Source: Arctopsyche grandis
Taxonomy: Eukaryota > Arthropoda > Insecta > Trichoptera > Hydropsychidae
Assembly: GCF_051622035.1 (NCBI RefSeq)
Contig: NC_135365.1
Location: 18,876,501 to 18,940,500 of the forward strand
Reading direction: 5' to 3'
Length of the DNA stretch: 64,000 nt
The position numbers were made by a program, and so were the translations under genes. The notes under the pieces were generated by a model. It saw only the letters and a program-made list of their open reading frames with translations. It was not told where the DNA came from and made no database searches. Each line of letters starts with the position of its first letter. The first letter of the stretch is position 1. Of this stretch, positions 24,434-33,315 are shown one piece after another.

Positions 24434-26023
24434 TTATTGTTGGTATGGAGGCAAATATGTACTGGCTGGAGTGGATATAGGTACAAATGGAGCCGGTGTT
24501 GGACGAGCAGCATTGGAAGGTGGGATATATTTGTTTGAAGGTGGAACATATTTGCTATTAGGTTTTTCAGGTTGTCTTGGAGGAGACACATTTCCAGAAG
24601 TTGGAGATTTGGCTGGTGGTGCATATCCAGAAGCTGAAGATCTTGCTGGTGGCACGTATCCAGAAGCTGGAGATTTGCTCGGTGGTGCAAATCCTGTAGG
24701 TGGAGATTTACCAGGCTGTGGATATCCTGAATTTGGGGATTTCAATGGTGGTACATATCCTGATGTAGGAGTTTTCGATGGTGGTGCGTATCCAGATGTA
24801 GGGGGGTTGGATGGCGGTGCATAGCCAGACGGAGGAGAGTTCGATGGTGGGGCATTGCCAGAACTAGGAGAGTTTGATGGTGGCAAATAGCCGGAATTTG
24901 GAGAGTTTGATGGTGGTGCATAGCCAGAATCTGGAGAGTTGGATGGCGGTGCATAGCCAGACGGAGGAGAGTTCGATGGTGGGGCATTGCCAGAACTAGG
25001 AGAGCTTGATGGTGGCGAATAGCCGGAATTTGGAGAGTTTGATGGTGGTGCATAGCCAGAATCTGGAGAGTTTGATGGTGGTGCATAGCCGGAACTTGGA
25101 GAGTTTGATGGTGGTGCATAGCCGGAACTCGGAGAGTTTGATGCTGGTGCATAACCAGAGTTCTGAGAGTTTGATGTTGGGGCATTACCGGATGTAGGAG
25201 AGTTTGAAGCTGGTGCATAACCAGAACTTGGAGAGATTGATGGTGGTCCATATTCATTACCAATGTTTTGTGGTGATTTATTTTGAGTTGTCGACCCTAG
25301 AGTATCTGGCGGTATATACTTACTTCCTAAATCACTAGATTGCTTATTCTGGGACCGTGTATCAACTGACTTTGATGGAGTATATAGATTTGATGGAGCG
25401 TTTTGTGAAATAGGAGGATTGTTTGTTTGAACCGAATTCTGTTCTACCTTCGGAGGTAAATATGGTTTACCAGGGGTCGAAGTTTCAGGATTTGGATAGT
25501 CATATTGTGGTTCTGCAACAACTGGTACATTTACAGGATCAATATCTTTCATTTTTTCTGGTTCTGAATAATCATACGAATCATCATTGTTATTAGATGG
25601 ATACCCATCACCAGTGGGTTGCGATGGTTGTGGCTGCGGTCTCGAGGGAACGTTTTGATCATAGCCTCCAACAGTATTTACAGATTCTCGTTGTGATGTT
25701 TCTGGTGCAGCATACAGATTTGAAGGCTGTACAGGAGATGCATTGAAATTTGACTCATTACTTGGATAACCAGATTGACCAGACGATGTTTGCTTAGTCA
25801 CTTCATTTTTAGAAGGTAAGTCAAATGAAATGGATGGTTTTTCATATTTATATCCACCTTGTCTACGTACCCTTATGATATTTTCTACACCAGAATAGTA
25901 TTTTGCCGTAAATACCGGATCCAAAGAATTAAAGAACTGTATACGTTGCCTGTGAATTTTTCTTGCAGGATATCCATACACAGGGAATATAGCAGTTATT
26001 ATTAATAAACACAGATATTTCAT
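24434..26023 (-). CDS. Secreted proline/serine-rich repeat protein
   Basis: A single long minus-strand exon encodes 529 residues. Residues 1-17 (MKYLCLLIITAIFPVYG) are a signal peptide, followed by a basic stretch with RVRRQ near residue 51 that could be a cleavage site. The N-terminal third is Ser/Gln/Asn-rich. About residues 265-475 are tandem 11-residue units of the form SGYAPPSNSPN; the tail ends in further APPS/YVPP repeats and STYLPPYQQ. There are no cysteines and no chitin-binding R&R motif, so it resembles extracellular structural or silk/cuticle-like low-complexity proteins without a firm family. The exon begins just after an acceptor-like CTTTTCAG|GTC two codons before the ATG, implying a 5' UTR intron. 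At DNA level the repeat period is 33 bp, with a recent 132-bp duplication. A 5'-truncated frame on the other strand is only a shadow. Confidence 0.88.
   Translation of the reverse strand: MKYLCLLIITAIFPVYGYPARKIHRQRIQFFNSLDPVFTAKYYSGVENIIRVRRQGGYKYEKPSISFDLPSKNEVTKQTSSGQSGYPSNESNFNASPVQPSNLYAAPETSQRESVNTVGGYDQNVPSRPQPQPSQPTGDGYPSNNNDDSYDYSEPEKMKDIDPVNVPVVAEPQYDYPNPETSTPGKPYLPPKVEQNSVQTNNPPISQNAPSNLYTPSKSVDTRSQNKQSSDLGSKYIPPDTLGSTTQNKSPQNIGNEYGPPSISPSSGYAPASNSPTSGNAPTSNSQNSGYAPASNSPSSGYAPPSNSPSSGYAPPSNSPDSGYAPPSNSPNSGYSPPSSSPSSGNAPPSNSPPSGYAPPSNSPDSGYAPPSNSPNSGYLPPSNSPSSGNAPPSNSPPSGYAPPSNPPTSGYAPPSKTPTSGYVPPLKSPNSGYPQPGKSPPTGFAPPSKSPASGYVPPARSSASGYAPPAKSPTSGNVSPPRQPEKPNSKYVPPSNKYIPPSNAARPTPAPFVPISTPASTYLPPYQQ
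24600..25235 (-). repeat. 33-bp coding minisatellite in the Pro-rich gene
   Basis: Units of 33 bp (GGAGAGTTTGATGGTGGTGC-type on the plus strand) repeat about 19 times. A four-unit block is duplicated: the segment beginning ATAGCCAGACGGAGGAGAG occurs at 24821 and again at 24953, exactly 132 bp apart, followed by the same GGGGCATTGCCAGAACTAGG. Confidence 0.9.
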
Positions 26024-26410
26024 GACCTGAAAAGTTTAAATATGAAATATATATCTTATTAATTGGAATTATTAAAAATGTTTTTCTTAATTATTCTAAA
26101 TATTACTGGTCTGTTGAGAGTATATAAGAGTGTCTTGGTATTAAACTCGTTGAAGATATACGATAGACAGTAATGAAAATGTTAGCGATGCTTCTTTAAA
26201 TAGTTTCATAAAAGAAAAAGCGACTTCGCTTGAAATTATGAGTTTCATTTTATAATATAATTTCGATGTAACCACACTGGTAATAAGCTGCACGATTTCC
26301 TAACTATTATGAAGTTCTTACATTAAGTATTATTGCAGTTTCACTGCTGTCAACGTTTCTACGAATAATGAAAAAATAGTGTTTTACTCTACATATGCAC
26401 ATGGAAGGCA

Positions 26411-26413
<3 letters not shown>
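26024..26413. other. 5' flank of the Pro-rich gene
   Basis: AT-rich sequence with no coding exon; presumably holds its leader exon and promoter. A TATATAAG at 26121-26128 is near-palindromic and could serve either strand. Confidence 0.35.

Positions 26414-26480
<67 letters not shown>
26414..26480. repeat. (TA)n microsatellite
   Basis: About 67 bp of TA repeats directly abutting the MITE at 26483. Confidence 0.95.
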
Positions 26481-26482
<2 letters not shown>

Positions 26483-26483
<1 letters not shown>

Positions 26484-26833
26484 AGCGGCGGTTTATTATA
26501 TAGGTACATTAAAAATAAGCGCGCGATGGGGCCCCCGAATCTTGGGGTCCCCTATGGTCCTTTGCTACCAAAATTTATAACTTAGAAATTATTATCATTG
26601 TCCACAATACTTTCGTAAGACAAGAATGAATGAAATTAATACCTATTTTATTAAAAAAAAACTGCTAGTGTTTCAAGTACATATAAAATAAATAAAAAAA
26701 TATGGTTTTGTAAAATCCTTATGAAAAACCATGTACTGAAAAGCATGGTAAAAAAACGATGATTTTTTTATTGAAGTGGGGGCTTCAAATTTAAAATGCG
26801 TTTGGGACTCCCCATTTACTTGATCTGCCACTG
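26483..26833. mobile_element. CAGCGGCGG-ended relative of the 19482 MITE, 351 bp
   Basis: The left end CAGCGGCGGTTTATTATA and right end TTACTTGATCTGCCACTG match the ends of the 114-bp copy at 19482-19595 after a few changes. The right half contains AAGCATGGTAAAAAAACGAT and TGAAGTGGGGGCTTCAAATT, nearly identical to that copy. Its left half (GGGGCCCCCGAATCTTGGGG) is not in the short copy. Confidence 0.8.
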
Positions 26834-26944
26834 CGTATATCATAGATCGGTCTCCGTGACGGGCCCGAATATGAAACGCCCGAAAACGCAAATATCGGAA
26901 GGCAAAGATCGAAAATCGAAAGATCTTTAGTCGAAATATCAAAA

Positions 26945-27141
26945 AAAAGGGTGCATGTTAAACGGTACATACTCACTTAATTTGCGCGAGCAGGATACAA
27001 CGGGAACAAGAGGGATAGGCTTTTCCTCCCGTATTAATGTGCGCGCGCAGAATACGGGAGGAAAAGTCTGTCCCTCTTGTTCCTGTTGTATCCTGCTCGC
27101 GCAAATTAAGTGGGTATGTACCGTTTACCATGCACCCTTTT
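26945..27141. repeat. Near-perfect foldback (about 88-bp arms)
   Basis: The left arm AAAGGGTGCATGTTAAACGG ... CTTTTCCTCCCGTATT is mirrored by GAATACGGGAGGAAAAG ... CCGTTTACCATGCACCCTTT with only scattered mismatches. The loop is a short GCGCGCGC stretch near 27045. GC content is well above the surroundings. It is probably a young foldback or MITE. A transcript would form a long duplex. Confidence 0.88.
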
Positions 27142-28114
27142 TTTATAGTATAAAATACGATTTTTACTCAATTTTATAGTATAAAAGTGAGTAAAAATCT
27201 TGTAGGTATTGAGATCCCAAACTCATTGAATTATGTACATATAGATACTATTCATATTTATGGCTGTATCTTTCATACAAATTTGTAGATTCTATAAAAA
27301 TTTTGAGTTATAAATGGTCTTTGTGTTTCTACAATCTGTAAAATTTAGGAAAAAATATTTCTTTAAATTGAGACGATAATATCGCTGAAATAAACAAATA
27401 TATTTTGCGAGTTCCGAGATCCCGAATTTGGTACATACATTGAAAAAAATGTTTACATCAATGGTCAAAAGATGCGGTGTTTCGGTCCTGCTTTGACAGC
27501 TGTTGGGGCCTTGGCCCACATTTTTCGCATAATTTAGGTGTTGGGCCTCAATGCAGGGCTTAGATTTTTTTAAGGTAACTGTATAAGTGATTTTTTTTCT
27601 TGACCAAATTATGTAGAATTCAAAGTCGCTAACTTAACCAGCGTCTCTATTTAAGTATCGAAAATTTTGTTTAAAAATCTATAATTTTATTAAAATACAC
27701 TTTAAACGCAATAATTACAAGTAACATACAACATAACACATTTATTACAAATAAGAATTAATATATAATCAATGCTGTGTTGATTGGAATGCACTACAGT
27801 TGCTTCATTTAATTGTTTACCCACTATATCAGTAGATCAATAATTTCGAATTTTTGTTATTTTCTTATTAAGGAAATAAGTCTGAAGATTGATTTAAATT
27901 GTCTCTCAAAATAAATATATCAAAAATTTACTGAATTATTACACGTTGTTTTATATAATTAATTTGTAGTATTCAGTTAAATGAATGAGCATTCGTTTTA
28001 AAATGTAAGAAATATCGTTAATTTTACTTTACATTAACATGTTAAAATGAATGACTAAAAAAAATCATATAACTTGAGCACAGACAATCTTTTACCCAAA
28101 ATGTAGTTTGAGCC
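27142..28114. other. Gene-free AT-rich sequence
   Basis: No coding exon. A GC-richer patch at about 27470-27570 (TTTGACAGCTGTTGGGGCCT, TTGGGCCTCAATGCAGGGCT) looks like part of a decayed DNA element. Confidence 0.4.
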
Positions 28115-28535
28115 TTAACCCTTTGAATGCTGACTAACGCCGATCAACGTTTTGCCAACAAGTCCATGAGCCTGAAATACGCCGAATAGGCTTTGTTTCT
28201 TGAGTATATAAAAAATAAACAAGAATACTACCCGCTAAGCCTTTCCAGGTAGCATTGAAAAAAAATGTATTGAACATGGGTCGTGTATCCGTGTCAATGC
28301 TTATAAAGACTGGTTTACACCGGAATTTCTGAATTTATAATCATATCAGAATTTCTCGATGGAAATCCCTATCTGCCAAGTATTTTAGATTGTGGATTGG
28401 CATTTAGATTGTGAGCATTTCATTTTAACAGCAATGTAGAAGATGGAACTATTTTTGGAAAAATACATTTATTAATAGACTTCTTGGTGCCACATTAGTA
28501 TGCGGTCTACCTTCACAAATCTACTTTTTAGCTTA

Positions 28536-28612
28536 TTTATTTAAGGGTCAGGCTAGGTTAGGCTAAGTAAGGGTTGGCCCTATTCATTTAAGATTAGGTT
28601 GTTTGGGTCAGT
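28536..28612 (+). repeat. TTAGG-rich block shared with the element at 58198-58260
   Basis: TTATTTAAGGGTCAGGCTAG ... CCCTATTCATTTAAG, ATTAGGTTGTTTGGGTC. The same order of words occurs inside the long-TIR element at 58042-58360, which is otherwise unrelated. Confidence 0.6.
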
Positions 28613-28917
28613 ATTTTCTTCGCTGCTGACGATATTTTGATAGAAATGCTTCGACAACATTATGGGGCGTCAGGAAAAACCAAAGATTATAATAAACAGG
28701 TTGTTGCTACGATACAAATAAAAATACTTCATCTAATTGTTACTACATACATACAGATAAAGTAAAAACGTCAAATAACCCGAAAATGTTGAAATTAGAA
28801 ACGCGTTGTATACGATATTTTATCTCCAACGTAATGGCAGACGATACATTAACGTATATTGATGACCAAAATGAGCAATATAGCAAAGTATGAAAACGAT
28901 CGGATAAGAGATATTAA

Positions 28918-29390
28918 CCAGCAGCGTGGTCTAGTGGTGAATGTTGAATTATTTCGTACTTGATGTTACGAGTTCGATTCCCGCTAAGTCTCGCTATTGG
29001 TCAGACTTTGGTTTGTCGAGGTCGATCGTTTCTTATCAGAATTTGCCAATTTTTCTGATTTTCATTGAAACGATTCCTGTAAAATTGGCGTTTCCTTCCC
29101 AATTTTCTGTTGCGAACCTTAAGTTATTGTTATATCTTAAGTTTCGCCATATTGCTCACCATAGATGTCTCTGTGGTTGTTTATCGAATATAAAAATTCT
29201 TATTGTTACATGAAAGTTATTCATCGTTATTTATCGTATTAATACGACGTTTGTAATATCTGACCATAGATGTCAGATATTGTTTAGATTTACATGTATC
29301 TATGTAATAATTATGTGGACCAGGAAGGCGCATTTGGGGTTTACCTGTTAAGCCTTCGTGGTATATTTCTATATTTGTAAATATATATAA
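28918..29390 (+). mobile_element. tRNA-derived SINE, copy A
   Basis: The 5' end has a pol III A box (GTGGTCTAGTGG, about 28926-28937) and B box (GTTCGATTCC, 28972-28981). A central domain follows, with GATCGTTTCTTATCAGAATT and TTTGCCAATTTTTCTGATTT, and a 3' domain ACCAGGAAGGCGCATTTGGG near 29320, ending in an AT-rich tail. The head, central and 3' domains all recur in the opposite-strand copy at 31835-32275. Confidence 0.8.
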
Positions 29391-29680
29391 AATGACGTCT
29401 TAATGTGAAACGTAAAAGAGGTTTGTAATAATAAAAATAGTCGACTGCGATTCAAAGGTAAATCGCATGCTAAGGTAGACCGCATACTAAAGTAGCACCG
29501 AATTCTTTTGTATATTTTGAGTTTAAACACGCCTTTACAAAATTCGAAATCCTCGGCGGTAGTTATCTAGGATAGTGATCTAGGCTTTCTATTGGATTTC
29601 TAAAAAATTCTAGTTGGAAATGTTGGCGAAATTTTCAGCGAGGCGAGCTTTCAACAGAAAAGAGGTCAGCAATCAAAGGG

Positions 29681-29863
29681 TTAGCCTTAATTATATGAAA
29701 ATTCCAAAAACCACTTCATCAAATACTGATGTAAACATTTTAATCTTTAGAATAATCGTCTAAATTAATTTATAGTACATATATAATATATATTTTGTTT
29801 ATATTTTTACAGAATGATTCCTATTTTACAGAGTAAATGATTTTGAGATGAAATTTAAAAATC
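29681..29863. other. 5' leader region of the F-box gene
   Basis: A pyrimidine tract with ATATTTTTACAG ends at about 29813 and may be the acceptor of a 5' UTR exon that begins AATGATTCCTATTTTACAG. A short upstream open frame cannot be excluded. Confidence 0.4.
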
Positions 29864-30958
29864 ATGCCTTCGCTAGAAAATTTTAATGGAGTCCTGGTGG
29901 CCTGTGACAATAATGTCGAAATTTACAATAGTTTTTCCAAAGATGTCAATATCAACGATTTGCCAAACGAATTGTTGATTTTGATATTTTCCTTGGTAGA
30001 TTACGAAAGCATCCAAGTTGTTGAGCAAGTGTGCTCTCGATGGCGTGCGCTCGTTCCGGCACCCACCGTTTGGAGCAACATGCGTCTCGTACTTTGCATG
30101 AAAAATTATCTACAAATTCGTGATGGTATACTTCCAAGAGTTGCATCACATTTGAAATTAGTTAAATTACAGTATTTTAAATTATATTTAGAAATAAGAG
30201 TGCCTTTGACGACATTGTGCCCTAATATAACACATTTAGAAATATCAATATCACAAGTGAATGTCGGCATTTTCGAGGATTTGAAATGTTGGCCGAAATT
30301 GAAGTTTTTGAGTTTTAGAAATTCACTCATAATGCGGAATTCGGACGAAAGCGACAACAACTATACATTCAATGTGCCGTTTCGCCATTTGAAGAAGTTG
30401 GAAACGTTGATACTTTCAAATTTCGCACTCACGTCTACCAGTCTTGACGACATGTTAACCTGCTACTATTTACGGGACATCAATATTGAAAAAATGAAAA
30501 ATATTCCGAGTCGTTTCTTGGAGTGTCTCATCTCGTCTAAGTTGCACGTCCTGAGGGATTTGTGTATTTACGGTGACACTCTGACCGATGACATTGTTAA
30601 ACTACTATCTCAGTGCACCCGTCTTTGCACTCTGCATATCACTACATGTAAAAGTTTATTTGACTCTAGTTTATTTCATCTCGCTAAATTAAAAGGGTTG
30701 AAATCTTTGAAACTGCGGCATGGGTATTTTTCCACAAGTGCCTTGATGACTTTTTTTTCCAACAATGTATTTCAAAGACTGACATTTTTGAGTCTATCTA
30801 GATGTATGCATGTCACCATGGAGGTTGCTAAGGCTATTCAAACTAACGCTCCCAAACTTCAAGAATTATCATTTTATCTTTGTCCTTTTGTCATAGATAA
30901 AGCTTTCGATAGATCTGAACTGCAGAAACTGTTTAGTATTTCTCTCCTTTTGGATTAG
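29864..30958 (+). CDS. F-box / leucine-rich-repeat protein (FBXL type)
   Basis: An intronless frame of 364 residues. Residues about 31-72 (NDLPNELLILIFSLVDYESI, then VCSRWRALV and VW) are an F-box, which binds Skp1 in an SCF ubiquitin ligase. The rest consists of irregular leucine-rich repeats, clearest at residues 170-350 (LETLILSNFALT, LRDLCIYGDTLTDD, LCTLHITTCKSLFDSS, LKSLKLRHGYFSTSAL, LTFLSLSRCMHVT, LQELSFYLCPFV), which would select the substrate. The ATG at 29864 is the first in frame and leaves a normal N-terminal extension before the F-box. An AATAAA is at 31437-31442, about 480 nt after the stop. The substrate and orthologue are not identifiable by eye. Confidence 0.9.
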   Translation: MPSLENFNGVLVACDNNVEIYNSFSKDVNINDLPNELLILIFSLVDYESIQVVEQVCSRWRALVPAPTVWSNMRLVLCMKNYLQIRDGILPRVASHLKLVKLQYFKLYLEIRVPLTTLCPNITHLEISISQVNVGIFEDLKCWPKLKFLSFRNSLIMRNSDESDNNYTFNVPFRHLKKLETLILSNFALTSTSLDDMLTCYYLRDINIEKMKNIPSRFLECLISSKLHVLRDLCIYGDTLTDDIVKLLSQCTRLCTLHITTCKSLFDSSLFHLAKLKGLKSLKLRHGYFSTSALMTFFSNNVFQRLTFLSLSRCMHVTMEVAKAIQTNAPKLQELSFYLCPFVIDKAFDRSELQKLFSISLLLD

Positions 30959-31834
30959 TACCTTTTTATTTAGTTATTTATTTATTGAATTGAGACATTT
31001 ATATGATGAATCTCGAAAAATCTCATGTATTATTTAATTTTTAAAAATTATCTATCTGAACGTTGAAAACTTATCTTGTTCTACGTGTGACATGGTATTA
31101 AATTGTAATTAATTTATAATTTAAAATTATCACGCGACATCTAGTCATTAGCGAGAATATATTTATACATCAAAATTATCTATTTTTATAGTTGTACGTA
31201 CACAAGTGTGTGCACATGTATTTTTTAACAAAGTATTAAGAGAAAAATATTTCTACTTGAATTTAACTAATATTTTATGACGTGTTATATTTGTGATAAT
31301 CTTGTTGCTTTCAATATTAGAATTTGTGATACATACATATGTATGTATGTTTTGTTTTATGAACATATCTCGATTTACCTCATATATAATACTAACAGAT
31401 TTTAAATATTTTATTATGTATTTATTTATAGTAAATAATAAACTTTGAAAACATAATTTTTGTTTTAATTAAGTAGGTTTATAACAATTCTGTATTTGTT
31501 ACACAACTTTTTATTTTGTACGTTCATATATCTTTAGCACTTTTTAATTTCTCACGATAGTCAAATACTAATTGAACTACTCTAAAAATCTCATCCATCT
31601 ATTAGGTCTACTCTGTTTGACCGAAACGGATTTTCTAAATCTCTCGTCTACTTAAACAATAGTTTTTACATGTTACAATTGAAGTGGATCTTCCAGTTGT
31701 AATATATTTTGACTATTTTCCATCTAACTTGGTATCAACTACTATTATATTGGAAGTGTATTTTCAGTTGTAATATATTTTGAATAGTTGAATGTATTTC
31801 GTCCAACCCAAGTTGATTCATATGGCGAATTATT
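30959..31834. other. 3' UTR of the F-box gene and intergenic sequence
   Basis: AT-rich 3' region with AATAAA at 31437-31442. From about 31500 on there are imperfect repeats of TTTTCAGTTGTAATATATTTTGA-like words (about 31690 and 31760), without a gene. Confidence 0.5.
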
Positions 31835-32275
31835 TTTATTTTATTTTTTATGACAACACATACCAGGGAGGCATTACAGGCAACCTCAATGCGTCTTCCT
31901 GGCTAATTACAAATACATTGAATTAACTGAAGTAACTGAATTACGAGACACTGAAAAACTCGCAAATCAATGAGACATCTATCAAATCGTACACAAACTT
32001 ATTTATTGCACATTAATCAACACACAAATTATTGGTGATATATTATATATATATATATAGGAAGGATTTTTACCGGGAACCGTTTCAACAATGAAATCAG
32101 AGAAAATTGGCAAACTCTGATAGGAAACGATCAACCTGGAGTCACAAATTCAGGTCTAACCAGCAGCATACTCCGAAAAATTCATTTTCACTCGAGGCCC
32201 GACCTGGGATCGAACCCGGCACATCACGACGCTAAGCAGAAGCTTAACAACCGAGCTATGCTGCTGGCTATTATA
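31835..32275 (-). mobile_element. tRNA-derived SINE, copy B
   Basis: On the minus strand it starts GCCAGCAGCATAGCTCGGTT, with B box GGTTCGATCCC (plus 32206-32216). It has the central block GATCGTTTCCTATCAGAGTT / TGCCAATTTTCTCTGATTT and the 3' domain AGCCAGGAAGACGCATTGAG ... CCTCCCTGGTATGTGTTGTC, ending in (AAAAT)n-type sequence. A short TA run lies mid-element. Copy A shares these blocks, though their tRNA-like heads differ in detail. Confidence 0.82.
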
Positions 32276-32582
32276 TTCTAATTGGTCAAAATATATTACA
32301 ACTAAAAATACAGTTCAACTATAAGTTGGTATGGTCGAACCAATCTAGCGTGAGACCTACCTAAAATGTACACGCTATCGCATTCACCTTCCGCCCGATC
32401 CGCAATGTCCAATTACATTTCGTTTCAGTTTCGCATTGCATTTTGGTCAAGATATACATTGTTCGTACGTATAATTTGACTATTATTTTTTGTTAGTTTT
32501 TAGTATGTTGAAATAATAAAATTTTAATATAAAAATATACGTAAGTTGTTGATATTATTAATTTATTTATGGAATAAGTATA

Positions 32583-32700
32583 TCTAATATATAATTTCGA
32601 AAGAGACCTTGTATGTATGTAAGGTTTAAAGGTTTGGGTGGAAGCATCGAAAACAAATCAAAGTTTCTACGAAGACGATATCATTGAATATTTTTACTTT
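32583..32700 (+). mobile_element. Helitron-like element, 5' fragment
   Basis: It begins A|TCTAATATATAATTTCGAAA and AGAGACCTTGTATGTATG, followed by GAAAACAAATCAAAGTTTCT, as in copies 2 and 3 of the intron-1 cluster. The CTAG end was not found. Confidence 0.65.
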
Positions 32701-33315
32701 ATCTATGTATATAGTAGATGAAGTTTTGTGATCATGCGAAAATTTGAACTTGAGATTTTGACTGATTCGAACTCAGAATCGATTACTGATCACGTTTTCA
32801 TGATCTAGAAAAAAATGTGTGTGTGTATGTATGTGTATTTTGGGGATTTTTTGAACACCGTTAGTCCTATCGGTTACTGAAATTCTTATCGACACGACGA
32901 AATTTTTTTTCTGTATATTAAAATAAGCTTGTATGTACATATGTATGTTTCTCAAATGCATATATAGAGTCATGGGTTGGGCACAAATGAATTTTTTTAA
33001 TAGTAAATGTTTACTTCGTACAATAAGTTTTTTATTGTGTGAAACATTTCAGTTTACATGTTGTTTATCCCTAATACCAAGAACATGACAAGGCTCTTTA
33101 TTAATTCATATTTTTGATACGCATTAAGTTTCATCTTACTTACTTGCATATATAATATTTAAGGTTTATTTAATAATTTTTAATTGAAGATTTAAAACGT
33201 AAGAAAATTTGAATAAAAGCTTTATTTTTATAAACAAGACACAGTATAGAAAAAATTATGAATGAGAATCAGAAGCAATAAATATTTGATGTATTAAAAT
33301 AATCTTAGAAAGACA
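32701..33315. other. FARSB: Intergenic sequence and 3' UTR of the FARSB gene
   Basis: A TGTG/ATGT-rich patch is at about 32815-32840. A minus-strand AATAAA (plus TTTATT at 33221-33226) lies about 90 nt beyond the FARSB stop and is a good poly(A) signal. Confidence 0.55.

Larger units (their letters stand above)
28119..29680. mobile_element. piggyBac-like non-autonomous element with a SINE inserted
   Basis: The left end is TTAA|CCCTTTGAATGCTGA and the right end TCAGCAATCAAAGGG|TTAG. These are inverted CCCTTTGA-type termini beside TTAA (right copy TTAG, one change), the piggyBac hallmark. Subterminal ACGCCGATC motifs are present. A fragment of the same family in the other orientation begins at TTAA|CCCTTTGAGTGCTGGCG (53034). 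The SINE at 28918-29390 lies inside. No transposase is readable. Confidence 0.75.

Noticed and set aside
24471-25263. Frames opposite or shifted to the Pro-rich gene
   Set aside because: Shadows of the 33-bp coding repeat; the minus-strand frame starting at 26023 alone has a signal peptide and a coherent product.
28921-28990. Possible functional tRNA gene
   Set aside because: Only the pol III boxes resemble tRNA; the cloverleaf is not conserved and SINE central and tail domains follow.
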